DNA of 64,000 nt from positions 638,501 through 702,500 of the forward strand of contig JAUKTV010000006.1 in NCBI GenBank assembly GCA_030549205.1, written 5' to 3'. Under the pieces are notes generated by a model. It was not told where the DNA came from, searched no databases, and worked only from the letters and a program-made list of their open reading frames with translations. The DNA is from Apiosordaria backusii. Taxonomy: Eukaryota; Ascomycota; Sordariomycetes; Sordariales; Lasiosphaeriaceae. The translations under genes and the position numbers were made by a program. Shown one piece after another: positions 50,898-61,884 of this stretch (position 1 is its first letter; the number at the start of each line of letters is the position of its first letter).

Positions 50898-53333
50898 TCA
50901 GAACCCAAGCCAGCTGATGGTCTCCTTGGAGACGACCACCCTCTTCTGAGGAGGCGAGCACATGGGCTTCTCCGTGGTGGTGGAAACGGTGGTGGCGGAT
51001 GACGGCGAAGTGTCAATGTCGTCCTCAGCCTCGGGGTTCTCGTCGACGCCGGAAACCTCGTCATCGGAGTCCTCGGCCGCACAGTTCAAGTAGAAACCCG
51101 AAGGCTTCTTCTTGACATCATAGCTGAAGGTCGCGGGCTGCTTCTCGGCTACCGCCTTCTTGTCCTCCTCGACTGCCGTCTTCTCCTCCTCCTCGGCTAC
51201 CGCCTTCTTGTTCTCCTTGGATACCTTCTTCTTGTCATCCTCGGCCGCCGTCTTCTTATTCTCCTGGGTTGGCGTCTCGTTGTTATCCCAGCCCTGTTGC
51301 TTCCTGGCCTGCTCGCTGACCTTCTCATCCAGGAATGCATGCATTTCCCGCTTAATCTTTTCAAGGGCCTCGTCAGCCGCCCTCTTTGCACTATGGGCCT
51401 CAACAAAATCCATTATATTTTTCCAATCGTTCCCGGAGGCCCAATCCATGAAGTGAATCAGGCGGTCCGCGTTCCTGTCCCAGAGGTCTTGATTGGGAGA
51501 CTCATAAGGCACACCACTCGGAGCTGTGGTCGTGAACGCCGGAGCTACAGGCGTGGGCTTGGGCATAGTCTCCGCGACTGGAACTTCTTCCTTGATTGCC
51601 GGCTTGGACAGAGCCTCTGTAACTGGAACATTTATCTCCGATGTGGGCTTGGGGACGGGGACAGATGTGGTTGCGGCGGAAGCAGATGTCGATGGAGCAG
51701 AGACAAATGCCGTAGGAACAGAGACAGGTGCCGTGGGAGGGGCAGCAATAGTTGTCTGCTTGATTGTGGTCAATGCGTGGTAAGTCTGAGGCGCAGTTGG
51801 CTGCATGGGCTCTGGCTTCTTGTCGGCCAGATCAGCTGTCGGAGACTCAACCTCAACTGCAGTCATCTGTCTAAGCCTTTCGCCTCGGGCGAGGGCCTCA
51901 TCCCCCTTCTCGAGAATCCACTTGGTGCTCAGAACCTTGAACCAACGACCGTCATCCAAACACTTGAAAACAAGGCCCTCGCCGGGCGTAGCATCGGCAA
52001 GAGCCTGAAGCTCGTCGTGGCTGTTGGCGATTTCGCGAATTCTCACGTAGCCCTCAATGGGGACGTGACGAAGGCCATGCTCCACAGCGAATTGGCTGAC
52101 TGCCTTGGGGTTCCATCTCTTGCCTGTGTGAATGTCGACGATAGAATAGAGGAAGAAGTCGAAGCCGTTGCCGCAATCACCCAACTTGTCCTTCGCGCTG
52201 GCTTTCTTGTTGGGAGCTGTATACCCATAGGGGTTTCCGAGAATGTTGTGACCAATAAGCTCGCCCTGAATGGCAATATTGAGGCCAAGCTTCGAGAGAA
52301 GCTGGGGTAACCGGAGGCCGATCGCTGTGCTAACGAAGGGCTGAAGAGACTGAACGGCATAAACAATGTCTCTGCCACTGCTGCAAATACCAGCTCTGCC
52401 GTTGTCAAAGACACAGTTGTCAAGGTAGGCCTGAGCTACTTGGTTGTTGAGCAGGGGCAGCTGGTCATAGAGGTGGGAGCCCTCCTTGACGAAGTAGACC
52501 GTCATGGCCGAGCCGTCGAGTTTCACTGACTGCTGGTAGACATAACGGCGATACTTATGCTTGATGAAGAGGTTAGGGCAGTTCTGAACCCGCTCCATCC
52601 TGGCGCTCGGAATGAAGGGCGGCGTCTTCGGGTTCTGCAGGGGTCCACGTCCGGAAGACGAGGAAGGTATCGGTGTCACCCGTGAACTTGTGGGGGCTGA
52701 TGGCGTGGCAGGCACCGAAGATGTGACAAGCGCCGAACGTGTGACTGGGGTGGTCGACATAGGCGCCCACTTCTTAATTCCCAGGGTGTCTGAAAAGTCG
52801 ACGTTGCGAATGAACTCCTCAAAACTGGTGTGGCTGCTATTGGAGGCCTGTAATCGAAGTGACCTGAGATCCCTGACGATGGTTGGGAATGCTGTCAAGT
52901 GAAAGATGCGACCCTGAGATACGAACTTGTGGGGCTTATCCGAGTCCCAGTGACGGGGGACCTCAAGTGTCTGCGTAGCAATACGCCAGCCCTCCTCGCC
53001 TTCCAGGGTCTGAAGTGTGCCAAAGGGTTTAAATAGACTGGAGTACGGATTCCGGTGAGGCAAGAATGAATCGACCTCACAAAACAGCACCAGTTCGTTG
53101 GGCATGAAGCCCTCGTCTAGCAGAACGAGGATTCTCCAACCGTCGATAGTGGCAACATCCCATCTCTTGTTGATCTGTTCAAGTGCCGAAATACGACGGA
53201 TGGTGGCGAGTTTGCGGATGTGACGAGGAGGGACCGGCATGGTCGCCACGGTGTTTGATCCAGTAGCCTCGGAAGGCAGCGTAGCCTGCGAGTCCATGAT
53301 GGCCGCTTCAAGAAAGCTTCGGTGGGATGACAT
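50898..53333 (-). CDS. RNA ligase of the DRB0094 (Rnl5-like) family
   Basis: The intronless frame encodes 811 residues from the ATG at 53333 (a second in-frame ATG at 53297 is possible). The N-terminal OB-fold module is characteristic of DRB0094-type ligases: RKLATIRRISALEQINKRWDVATIDGWRILVLLDEGFMPNELVLFCEVDSFLP, followed by VSQGRIFHLTAFP. A Ser/Thr/Pro linker leads to the nucleotidyltransferase domain. Motif I is VKLDGSAMTVYF, with Lys271 the predicted AMP-binding lysine. Then come QGELIGHNILGN, FDFFLYSIVDI, GEGLVFKCLD and FKVLSTKWILEK (motif V). Such enzymes seal nicked or broken RNA. The C-terminal 230 residues are a Pro/Thr-rich and then Lys/Glu/Ala-rich disordered tail. A minus-strand TATAAAG lies 165 nt upstream. 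Confidence 0.88.
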   Translation of the reverse strand: MSSHRSFLEAAIMDSQATLPSEATGSNTVATMPVPPRHIRKLATIRRISALEQINKRWDVATIDGWRILVLLDEGFMPNELVLFCEVDSFLPHRNPYSSLFKPFGTLQTLEGEEGWRIATQTLEVPRHWDSDKPHKFVSQGRIFHLTAFPTIVRDLRSLRLQASNSSHTSFEEFIRNVDFSDTLGIKKWAPMSTTPVTRSALVTSSVPATPSAPTSSRVTPIPSSSSGRGPLQNPKTPPFIPSARMERVQNCPNLFIKHKYRRYVYQQSVKLDGSAMTVYFVKEGSHLYDQLPLLNNQVAQAYLDNCVFDNGRAGICSSGRDIVYAVQSLQPFVSTAIGLRLPQLLSKLGLNIAIQGELIGHNILGNPYGYTAPNKKASAKDKLGDCGNGFDFFLYSIVDIHTGKRWNPKAVSQFAVEHGLRHVPIEGYVRIREIANSHDELQALADATPGEGLVFKCLDDGRWFKVLSTKWILEKGDEALARGERLRQMTAVEVESPTADLADKKPEPMQPTAPQTYHALTTIKQTTIAAPPTAPVSVPTAFVSAPSTSASAATTSVPVPKPTSEINVPVTEALSKPAIKEEVPVAETMPKPTPVAPAFTTTAPSGVPYESPNQDLWDRNADRLIHFMDWASGNDWKNIMDFVEAHSAKRAADEALEKIKREMHAFLDEKVSEQARKQQGWDNNETPTQENKKTAAEDDKKKVSKENKKAVAEEEEKTAVEEDKKAVAEKQPATFSYDVKKKPSGFYLNCAAEDSDDEVSGVDENPEAEDDIDTSPSSATTVSTTTEKPMCSPPQKRVVVSKETISWLGF

Positions 53334-54712
53334 GCTGCTTGAGAAGCTTCGATGAATGGGATTGGTGCCTATGTGGTAAGGATGGTTGGTGTGAGAGGAG
53401 GATGGGGGGAGAGGTGTCGATGAGAGAGATAATAGAGGATAGCTGTTGATGGTTAGAGGAGAGAGAGAGGAAAGTTGACAGGATGGACGAAGAGAATCTT
53501 TATACTCGGCGGTGGCGGCAAGGGACCCACTGGGACCGGCGCTAGGGAGCACTTAGAGTTTGAATCGAAGTGAATCGCTAGATATGGTACCGTCGGAGCA
53601 ATCGTGCAGAGATAGGAAGATCAGGATGGCTCCATTCAATCAAAGACGAGGTCGTCGCCGGAGCAGTGAACAGGCCTTGTCCTCGATATCTGAAGGCTAT
53701 TCTGGAAGGCTTTGGTGCTCCCCTGGGTCGAGTACCCGCTTGGAGTGAAAAGAAGAGGTTGGAATATGCTCTAAATTATGCTCCTTGATCCGATTGATGG
53801 GAGCAATGATAGACTGATAGTGAATGTTGAGATTGCCGTGTAGAAAAAGTCTGGTGTGGTTATCGGTAAGGCTATCGGCTTGACGAAGGATAATTTGATA
53901 CTACGGAGCAGGGGGGACAAAGAAGACGAAAAGTCTGCCCCTGGATTTTCTCGTTGATTACATGCGAGGGAGAAATTGCCTATATCCAGCCCGTTGTTGG
54001 AGGTAGGAAGTGCGGGCATGGGATGGGAGGCAGGCACGAAGAAGCAGTCAATGAAAATAATTCGACCCATCGTAGAGAGTTTGTTTCGCTGAGCACATTT
54101 TCATCGGAAAAACAGTCAAGAGAGAGTACAATTTGAAAATCGAGGGGTATATACAAAGTGAAGCCCCAAGTATGGTGGTCAACCATGGGGATGTGATGTT
54201 TGGCATGCAGCACGTGATGTGTCGGGTGTTTTATGGTGTTTGTTAGACTCGGACCCATAATTCTGATCATTGCAACGCTTATCTAATCTTTGGTGCGCAC
54301 GGGCCCCAGGCCAAACTTTTTGCAGAACGCGATGCACGCAAACCAACGTCGCGTTTTTGAAGGGCGCTCGGAGCACACCAAAGAGCAAGCTCTCGCCCGC
54401 CCTGCCGCTTCAACACCGTCTGCCTATTCTCGAGACATTGACTGCTATTGTTGCTTGGAGATAGCCATTGTCTGGTCGATCGTCACCAATTGACCCAGCT
54501 CTCCGGCAACTGACATCTTCGACATTCACTTCTTTGCGACCTTGCATCTCGCCTTGATTTGACCACCCAAGTCGCACTGGCACTGGCACTCGCAGCCTCG
54601 CCTCGACCCTCCATCGTTTGCTTCACTGCGCGCCGCGCCATGAGATACGACTAGCACACAAGGTGAACACATCCACTCGCCCAGTCCTCAATCCCACTTC
54701 CCGCCCGTCACA
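53334..54712. other. Divergent promoter region between RNA ligase and SNF5 genes
   Basis: About 1.4 kb with no supportable gene. It holds both promoters, with a TATA box for the ligase at 53498. Confidence 0.5.
53498..53504 (-). promoter_or_regulatory. TATA box of the RNA ligase gene
   Basis: TATAAAG on the minus strand, 165 nt before the ligase ATG at 53333. Confidence 0.5.
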
Positions 54713-56603
54713 ATGGCCTTGCGGTCCGAGTCGCAACAGGCGATACTATCGTCCTTTGCCCCTCGCTTGCGCACCTACAACAATGCCCTGCTCCAGCCCG
54801 TCCTCCCCAGCGCTGCGCCCGCCAACCCTCTGTCGCGAACCACCAAGCGGGGCACTACTATTATCAACTACGCCGAGGATGGTTACGACGACTACGATGA
54901 TGACGATGACGACAACCGCCGCCGACCTACCGGCCTGCGGAGCCTCCGCCGTGATGATAGCGCCTCCAAAGTCGACCCCGGCGAGAAGGTCGGAAAGGAA
55001 GCTGTCGCCCCTGTCGAGATGCAGGGCATTTGGCGCGACTGGATGAACAGAGCCCGCCGCTCCGATGCTCAAAATTATGCCCAGGCCTGCCTCCCACTGA
55101 CGCTTATTCCGATACGTATCGACCTCGACATTCCCTCTTACGTTCCCCCGCCTGTCCTGCCCGCCGGTGGCCACGCCGACCCAAACCATCCCTTCTTCAA
55201 GCCACAAGAGCCAACAGTGCCCTACCGTCTCCGCGACACCTTCATGTGGAATTTGCACGAGACTGTCATCACAACCGACCAGTTCGCCACGACCTTGGTG
55301 CAAGATCTCGATCTTCCAAACCGAGCCCAAACCATTTCAGAAATCAGCAAACAAATTCGGACACAGCTCGAAGAATATGCCGGTGTTGCCCTCCACCCTC
55401 TTTTTCACTCGCACAGCTCCCGCCCCGCTGCCCTCGAGCCTCCAAAGGCCTCCATCCGCGTTGAGTCCGCCACTCCGGCCCCTCAGAATCCAGCAGCGCC
55501 CTCTCAGAGCCGAGCCGATACACCCCATGTTCCTGCGACCCCGTCCAAGCTGGGGAATGCCCCAGCGACACCTGCCGCGATACCCGAAGGACAAGGCGTG
55601 ACAGCCACTGCCGCCCCCCTAGAGACTTCGGCTGGTAGCTACGACAGCCCCGACGATACCTACCGATGCATTGTCAGCCTCAACATCAACCTGTCTTCAC
55701 AAGTATACACGGACAAGTTTGAATGGTCGCTGCTGCACCCACCGGGAACAGCCGAGCTGTTTGCCAAGCAGACATGTAGCGACTTGGGATTGTCCGGTGA
55801 ATGGGTGCCAGCTATGACGCACGCCATCTACGAAGCTGTTCTCCGTCTCAAGAAGGAAGCCTGCGAGTCGGGTGGTTTGATCGCTGGTTGGGTCGGCGCT
55901 TCTTCTGCTCTTACCGCCAGTGGCGGCGTTCTCCCCCCCGGGGGGGTGATTGAGTTCCCCAATGACGCCGTTAACCCCAGCGGAGCAGGTGCTGGGTGGC
56001 GGTATGATCCTGATGGTCTGGCTGAGTCCTGGGGTCCCCGGTTGGAGTACCTCAGCAAGGAAGAAATTGAGAAACGGGAAGGTGATCGGGAGCGCCAGAT
56101 TCGTCGGTTGAGGAGAGAGACCGCTCGGTTCAGCAGCAATACAGGCCTCGGCGCTGGTGGCGTGCCCATTGGCTTTGGCTTTACTGGGCTCATTGAGCAA
56201 GATGCCGAAGAAAGAATGGGAAGAGGAGAAAGGAGTAAAAAGAAGAAGCGTTTTAGAAGTCTGTCCCCGGTTGGCAGAGCAGGGACCCCAGGCGGATATA
56301 GAGGTACCCCCGATGCTGCGAATGTCGGTGGGGGGTATGGTGGTGGTGGCACGCTGGCCGAGCACGAGAGGAATGCTTGGCGCTGCTCCCATTGCAAGGT
56401 TTGGGGAACAAGCGTTTGGGCTGTACGGGATGGTCCTCATGGACCAAGGGTATGTCTCTTTTCTACTTAACCCTAGTGGATCCTGTTACTGACAATGATG
56501 ACCTTAGTCTCTCTGCAACAACTGCGGGTTCATGTATGAGCGCGACCGCAAACTGCCGCGCTTTACGCTGAATCTGCATCTTGGTGATCCCCGGCCGCTC
56601 TAG
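54713..56603 (+). CDS. SNF5/Sfh1-type chromatin remodelling subunit
   Basis: Two exons (54713-56449 and 56508-56603; 58-nt intron) encode 610 residues. SNF5/Sfh1 proteins are core subunits of SWI/SNF and RSC complexes. The first SNF5 repeat includes LTLIPIRIDLDIPSYVPP and RDTFMWNLHETVITTDQFATTLVQDLDLP. The second follows a Pro/Ala/Thr-rich insert: YRCIVSLNINLSSQVYTDKFEWSLLHP, then FAKQTCSDLGLSGEWVPAMTHAIYEAVLRLKKE. As in fungal Sfh1-like proteins, the C-terminus adds a GATA-type zinc finger split by the intron: WRCSHCKVWGTSVWAVRDG before and SLCNNCGFMYERDRKLP after. The stop is TAG at 56601-56603, followed at once by GTAAGT and a long open frame. Confidence 0.9.
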
Positions 56604-57182
56604 GTAAGTGGCATGGGCAAGAGAACTACCAAACAGCAAGACAGTTTTGGATACAACGGTGGCGGCATTGTTAATCCCCGTGACGAACAACAAGGTTTGC
56701 GTGTTCCTAATCGTCTCGGTGCTGAACAGGGCCCATCGTCGTCGCTTACCCCGTTCGTCGATGCCGCCGAAGTTTCTGGTGCCGAGTCGGTCGAGAACAA
56801 CCTTGTGCAATCCGATGTTACCCCCGGTCGGCGAAGGTCGAAGCGAATCAGGACAAAGAAGTCGATGGACGCCAATAACACGATGCTCGCGAGACAGTCA
56901 CCCACCCCGAGGAAGTTGAGAAATCGTACCACTGCGACTGCTTCAAATGCGCCTCGGCCAGCTCAGCCAGCTTATGTCTGGGTGCCGATCCACCATCAAG
57001 CTCATTATCTCCAGCAGCTACCTCTTGGTGTTCCACCAGGTTTGCCTCCCAGAGACGTGCTTCATTTCCAGCCAGAGCCTGTTTTGCGTCATCGCCACAT
57101 GACAAACACCCCGCCGAATCCATTTCAACATGTCTTTCCTCACCAACCAGTCCCTCTATTACACCCGTGGCTTATGGAATAG
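56604..57182 (+). other. Open frame continuing in phase after the SNF5 stop codon
   Basis: Immediately after the SNF5 TAG the same frame stays open for 192 codons (an ATG at 56613 gives 189 residues). The sequence is Gly/Pro/Gln/Arg-rich with a basic SPTPRKLRNRT-like patch and ends LLHPWLME. The TAG is directly followed by GTAAGT, a consensus splice donor. It could be a 3'-untranslated intron, a separate short ORF, or an extension reached by stop-codon readthrough. No family is recognised. Confidence 0.35.
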
Positions 57183-58249
57183 ATTTGTCGGCATCAAACC
57201 AGAGCGGAGGTGCACCATTATCAGGAGTTGGGGATTCTTGTTCTATTTGCAAACACATAATGTACTATTTATTACCGTCATCGTTTGCGTTAAGGAAAAG
57301 GAGAAATTGCTAGAAGCTTGAATTCAGAAGGTTAGCTGTTTTCTTTTCGTTTAGGGTTCACAGCGGCGAACAGAGAGGGCGTTTGGAAATATGGTTAGCA
57401 GGGAGGGTTATGGAACAAAAATGGGGATTTCTTTTTCCATGATGCATGGTGGAGTCTGTTTGAGTAATATCCTGACTTCTGGTTTCTGCTGCCCCCATCT
57501 CTGCGTTCTTGTTCGCTGGGGGCCGTCGAGCAGGACTTTTTCTTTTCTGGGGGTGTCATGAAGCCGCACCGGTATTCATGTATGTGGAATTCGCACCTTG
57601 TATTAAACTTGATATGTGCGGGTGCACAGAGTGCAAAGTGGCAAGAATATTGGCGGTTGAAGATGTGATCGGTACTGCCACAAAAGAGACTTCATGCAAA
57701 CGTAGGTCGAGCTTTGAATCTGAGCATCTCTGACACCATCCGAGCATCTCTCCCACATTAGTACCCAAGCATTATGCGGTATTATCTAAGCTTAAGCTTC
57801 AGATACCTAGGTATACTATTCTACGCAGAACTCGATGGTTAAATGATACTGTTACTGCCCCTTCTGCCCCTGGGAGATAAGTCACAGTTTTCTGTATTCG
57901 ACCTACTGGTAACGGCATCACCCTTTATCAAACTTTGGCTGCTCTCAGTGCCCAAAGTCTCTTCCAGATGGAAAACACAAATCACATAGCAGTCCATAGG
58001 AAAAGCCAGGAACTTCAACAAAAGAGTGTGTAGCTACCTAGTATTGTCTTCACGATCTCCAACTTCCTTCCAAAATACCAAAAGCAAAATCAACATCAAG
58101 CGAGTGACTTCCCCCATTCGCACCCCCCTACCTATCAAGCAACGCAAACCCCCCATCCCCAAATAAGTCTGATCCCTAGCAGGACGAATCGATACCACCA
58201 ACCTCCAAACACCAGGGTCATCCTCCTCCCCTCTCCATCACCTCCCGTC
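57183..58249. other. Intergenic between the SNF5 locus and the small secreted protein
   Basis: About 1.07 kb with no supportable gene. It contains a palindrome ATACCTAGGTAT at 57803-57814 of the same motif seen at 49.5-50.5 kb. Confidence 0.5.
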
Positions 58250-58591
58250 TCAAGCAGGAGCAGGAGCAGGAGCAGGCACAGGAGCCGGGCAGTCACAGAA
58301 AACATCACACACCGGTTTGGTGACCTCCTCCAAAACAGTAGTTTGAAATCCGGCGGCGTCGCAGAATCCGCCCCAGAGACCGAGGCAAGGGATATTAAGA
58401 AGGAAAATGACCCTGTTGCAAGTGGGTACCCCGTAATTGACACCGTCATCCTGGCGCTTGGTGTTCAGGTTGACGGTGGACGAGATGGCACCCCGGGCTT
58501 TGACTTTGGCCATGCTGCCGCCGGTGGTGGGAGAGGCGACTGTTCCTTGGAAGGTGTCGAAGGCGAGGAGGGAGAGGAAGGTGGTGGTCAT
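58250..58591 (-). CDS. Small secreted cysteine-containing protein (candidate)
   Basis: The 113-residue frame has a hydrophobic N-terminus (MTTTFLSLLAFDTFQGTVASP) that could be a signal peptide. Six cysteines follow in TCNRV, IPCLGLWGGFCDAAG and PVCDVFCDC, and it ends in a PAPVPAPAPAPA tail. This size, cysteine content and predicted secretion fit fungal small secreted proteins, some of which are effectors; no specific family is recognised. An upstream ATG at about 58663 (MKA) could be joined by a short intron to lengthen the leader, but I found no clean splice pair. An AT-rich TATA-like element lies near 58806. Confidence 0.5.
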   Translation of the reverse strand: MTTTFLSLLAFDTFQGTVASPTTGGSMAKVKARGAISSTVNLNTKRQDDGVNYGVPTCNRVIFLLNIPCLGLWGGFCDAAGFQTTVLEEVTKPVCDVFCDCPAPVPAPAPAPA

Positions 58592-60286
58592 GGCGGTGAG
58601 CTTTTGGGGAGGTCAGTGATGGTAGTGGCAGAGTGAAAAGGGAGGAGTGACACATGCCTTCATTTTGAGTGTTTGGTGGATGGAAGAGAATATCCTCTGT
58701 GGGATTTTCTGTTGAAAGGTACCAGGTATGATAGCTGTGATGATGGAGGCTGCCTGTGCTGCTGGATGATGATGAAAAGGGTGTCTTGAAGGGGGCTAAT
58801 CGACGATATTTATGCTTGCGCAAACCTCACCCATTCCAACCCCCAGCTCAGCATTAAGGAAGTTGATTCTGTTGTAAATCTCGGAAATGCAAAGTCTCAG
58901 AGACCCTGTAAACATCGCCTTGGTCACCTTCCTAATCCCCTCAAGGCCAGTCCCTTGCGTTACCTCGTTCTTGCCCCAGATTTCAAGACAGGCAACACAG
59001 ATCTGGTGTAAGGCAATCTACAACCTTATTCTCGGCTTGGCCGGACGGTGTGTGGTTCAGGGTGGGTGGGTGAGACTGAGCTGAAAAAAGTATATGTGGT
59101 GTCGCGCGAAAATGATCTCGGGGTCTTTCATGATAGTAACCGCCGAGTAGACACTTGATCAGATACCTGATGCCGGTGCTGCTTGAGACAGGCATTGGAT
59201 CCTCTACGCGCCTCATCAGAAGCTAGGGACATCCTCTTGTCGCCGAGTCGCATGTGAGAAGCGTCGGGCATGCCTGTATTTCATCAAAAATAGCCCCTGA
59301 AAGGCCAAAGTATATCTGCATGGTATGGTCCTCACTTCTCTTGGGATTTATAAACGTAAGGTATACAAAATAGCTCGAGATGGCCTTACAAAAATAATCG
59401 ACACATTGTAAGTGGTAAGTACATGCATCACCTTCACAGAAGTCGAGCATGCTGTCCATCAAAGGGTGAAATGCCCCAGTGACACAAACTGGGAACTAGG
59501 ATCATAGCGTGGAGACATAGTTGGGGTAACGCTGAACCCTGATCTGTGTGATTGTTAATAAACGCTGGAACAGTCTACATTGTGGTGTTACCGCAAGGCT
59601 TCTAGCTGTTGCTTTGGATCTCATGGCGCTGATAGGTCACGGGCCTGGTGACATTTTTCGACTCGGTAACTTCCGAGTGGCTTGAAATTGCTGTCTTGAA
59701 AGTTTTTATTCCTCAAGTTAGTCGGTCCTTCTCCACAAGTCAAATTGCTGGTTGTCTAGGAATGAGAACGATTGTTCCGAATAAATGAATGGCGATAAGG
59801 TGTCATTTCAGCTGGACAAGGAAGCATGGATTCCGGAGTTGCCGTAAAGTAGACTAGAACCTCAGCATTTCCTGAGTATGCTTGGGTTCAGTTGTTGACA
59901 AATGTGAGTTACCTGCAAGGAAGTGTCGTCAAATGTGGATATTCTCTCCCCTGCTAGTGGATCGAGACCAATTGCGTCACTGTGGGCCTCGCGCAGATTC
60001 CCCTTGGTGCACTCCAGAAAACAGCTGATGGATGCTCACATTCGATTGACACCATGAAGACCAAACCAGACACAAGAAAAGAACAGCTGAGAGGAGATAC
60101 AGAATCCATATGCCATGTCCTGTCATAACCATGCCCGAAAACTATAAGGAAATGAACCACCCCGTTGTTGAGTGAAATGGAACCGAATTGTGACCCCGTC
60201 TGGCACGATATGCCCACTTTTGATGCCCAATTACCGACATCCCCGCCAATATCCCCTCATCGAACCAACGCCCTCCACGTAGTCGC
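58592..60286. other. Intergenic between the small secreted protein and OM14
   Basis: About 1.7 kb without a supportable gene. It holds the small-protein promoter and the OM14 3' flank. Confidence 0.45.
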
Positions 60287-61035
60287 TTATTGTCCCTTGC
60301 CCCTTCCCTTCGCCTTGTACAGATAGCTATTTGTTACAGATTAGCAATTGATCCTGTCGCTCGCCTCATCAACGGGAAAAGCTTCTACTCACTTGGTAAA
60401 GGCACCTTCGACAGCCCCAACGGCACCCAGCACGCCCAGCCCGAGACCGACGTCCTTCCAGCTCAGTCTGCCACGCTCATACAGGCCCCAGGCCTTGAAG
60501 CCCAACCATCCGCTCAACCCGATAACAGCAATCAGATTCGCCGCGGCCAGCGCGCCAGCAGGGCCATCGCCCATATTCTCAAACCGCTTCGTCAACCAGC
60601 TATCTGCCTTCTTCGCCTTGCTCTTAGCCTTCTTCTTGGCGAGGTCGGCCTCGGCGCGAACGGCTTCGGCCTTGGCTCTGGCCTTCTTCTCGGCCTCCTC
60701 CCGCTCGATCCGGGCAGCCTGAGTGTCAGTCTTGACTTCTTGCTCGGCATAGTCAGAGGGAACTGTGCGGACTGAGGGAGTATCGACGTCAACGAGGGAG
60801 GAGGTAGAAGTCGAGTCGTCGGTTACGATTTGGGGTGGCTGAGGGGCAGCAGCCTTGGATGGTTGTTAGTATTGTGGTTTGGCTAAGTAGGTAGCTGGAC
60901 AAAGAAAAATTTGTCGTGAACATACCTCCTCAGGAGTCTGCTTGGGGCCCTTGGATGCGACTTCAGCGTACGACACTGGCAAGATGTTAGTCCATAATAC
61001 TAAAGAGCAAAGTAGAAATGCTTGCGAGGCATACT
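60287..61035 (-). CDS. om14: Mitochondrial outer-membrane protein OM14, start codon split by an intron
   Basis: The coding parts are the single base A at 61035, then 60926-60975, 60393-60853 and 60287-60326, giving 183 residues. The first intron (60976-61034: GTATGC donor, ACTAAC branch, GCCAG acceptor) lies between A and TG of the start codon. After splicing the context is ACAACATGTCG and the protein begins MSYAEVASKGPKQTPEE, the usual fungal OM14 head; no ATG exists in the unspliced exon. A charged coiled coil (ERE EAEKKARAKAEAVRAEADLAKKKAK) is followed by hydrophobic spans (LAAANLIAVIGLSGWLGFKAWGLY and VGLGLGVLGAVGAVEGAF). Yeast OM14 is a receptor for ribosomes and import at the outer membrane. 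Confidence 0.8.
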
Positions 61036-61884
61036 GTTGTTGGTTGTTGTAGATTTGCGATGGAGAGGAGTGGCGTTGTTGTTCAGCAATCAAATGCGGC
61101 GCTGTGGCTGTTGGTAGTGGTGAGTTGCAGTGTTGTGCAGTGTCAAGTGACAAAACGAGTAGAAAAAGAAAAGGTCGCGGCTCGTGATGATGGTATTTAT
61201 CGTGGCTCGAAGAGACTGGTGATGTTTTGGCAAAACCAGGTTGCACCATGTGAAATATGGAGTGGGAGGGAGGGGAAGGTGACCTCAGAACCAAGGCCGA
61301 GCTTGATTGCTTGCCCAGTTGCCGGCACAGGACGGAAGCGGGCGGGTGCAGGCCCGGGGGCCTCGAGCGCCAAGCCCATTCTACATAGTTGCGATGACGT
61401 CTGCGGCTCCGCTTGTTTGCTCGAGGGCAATGAACCGATCGAATCCCCGCGAAGCTGCTGGAGCTTGGGCCTGTTCAGCACCATTGATGCCCTCGCGAAC
61501 AAATTGATTTACCCCTGGACAGCTCAGCATTCACGATGACATGACTTGCAGCCTGCAAGGATCGGCCGAGATCTCGGCAGGGTCTAGAGGCACCTCCAAC
61601 ACCCCCAGGGGCTCTCGCCCTCCAATGTTACCATCTCAACTCCTGCTCCGGTGAAGCTTGATCGTTTCTGAAGTTTTCGTTTTTAAATGGTATGTATACA
61701 CAAAGTAGTGGTACGATAACATACACTCCAGCCCCGTTGGCTGGATTTGTCTCCTCTAGCACCACGCTAAATCCCTTTCTCTAACCCAATCCAACAACCT
61801 GAAATCCGTCGTTAAATATTAGACCCAGAGGAGAATCTCTCTTGTCGTCGTTGATGTTGTACACGCCGGTCAAACAACACCCGG
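61036..61884. other. Intergenic between OM14 and MIA40
   Basis: About 850 nt with the OM14 leader and promoter (TATA-like GATAAATA near 61195) and the MIA40 3' flank. No gene is seen. Confidence 0.5.

Noticed and set aside
56450..56520. A frameshift in the SNF5 zinc finger
   Set aside because: On rereading, the intron 56450-56507 joins in phase to SLCNNC, so the finger is intact.
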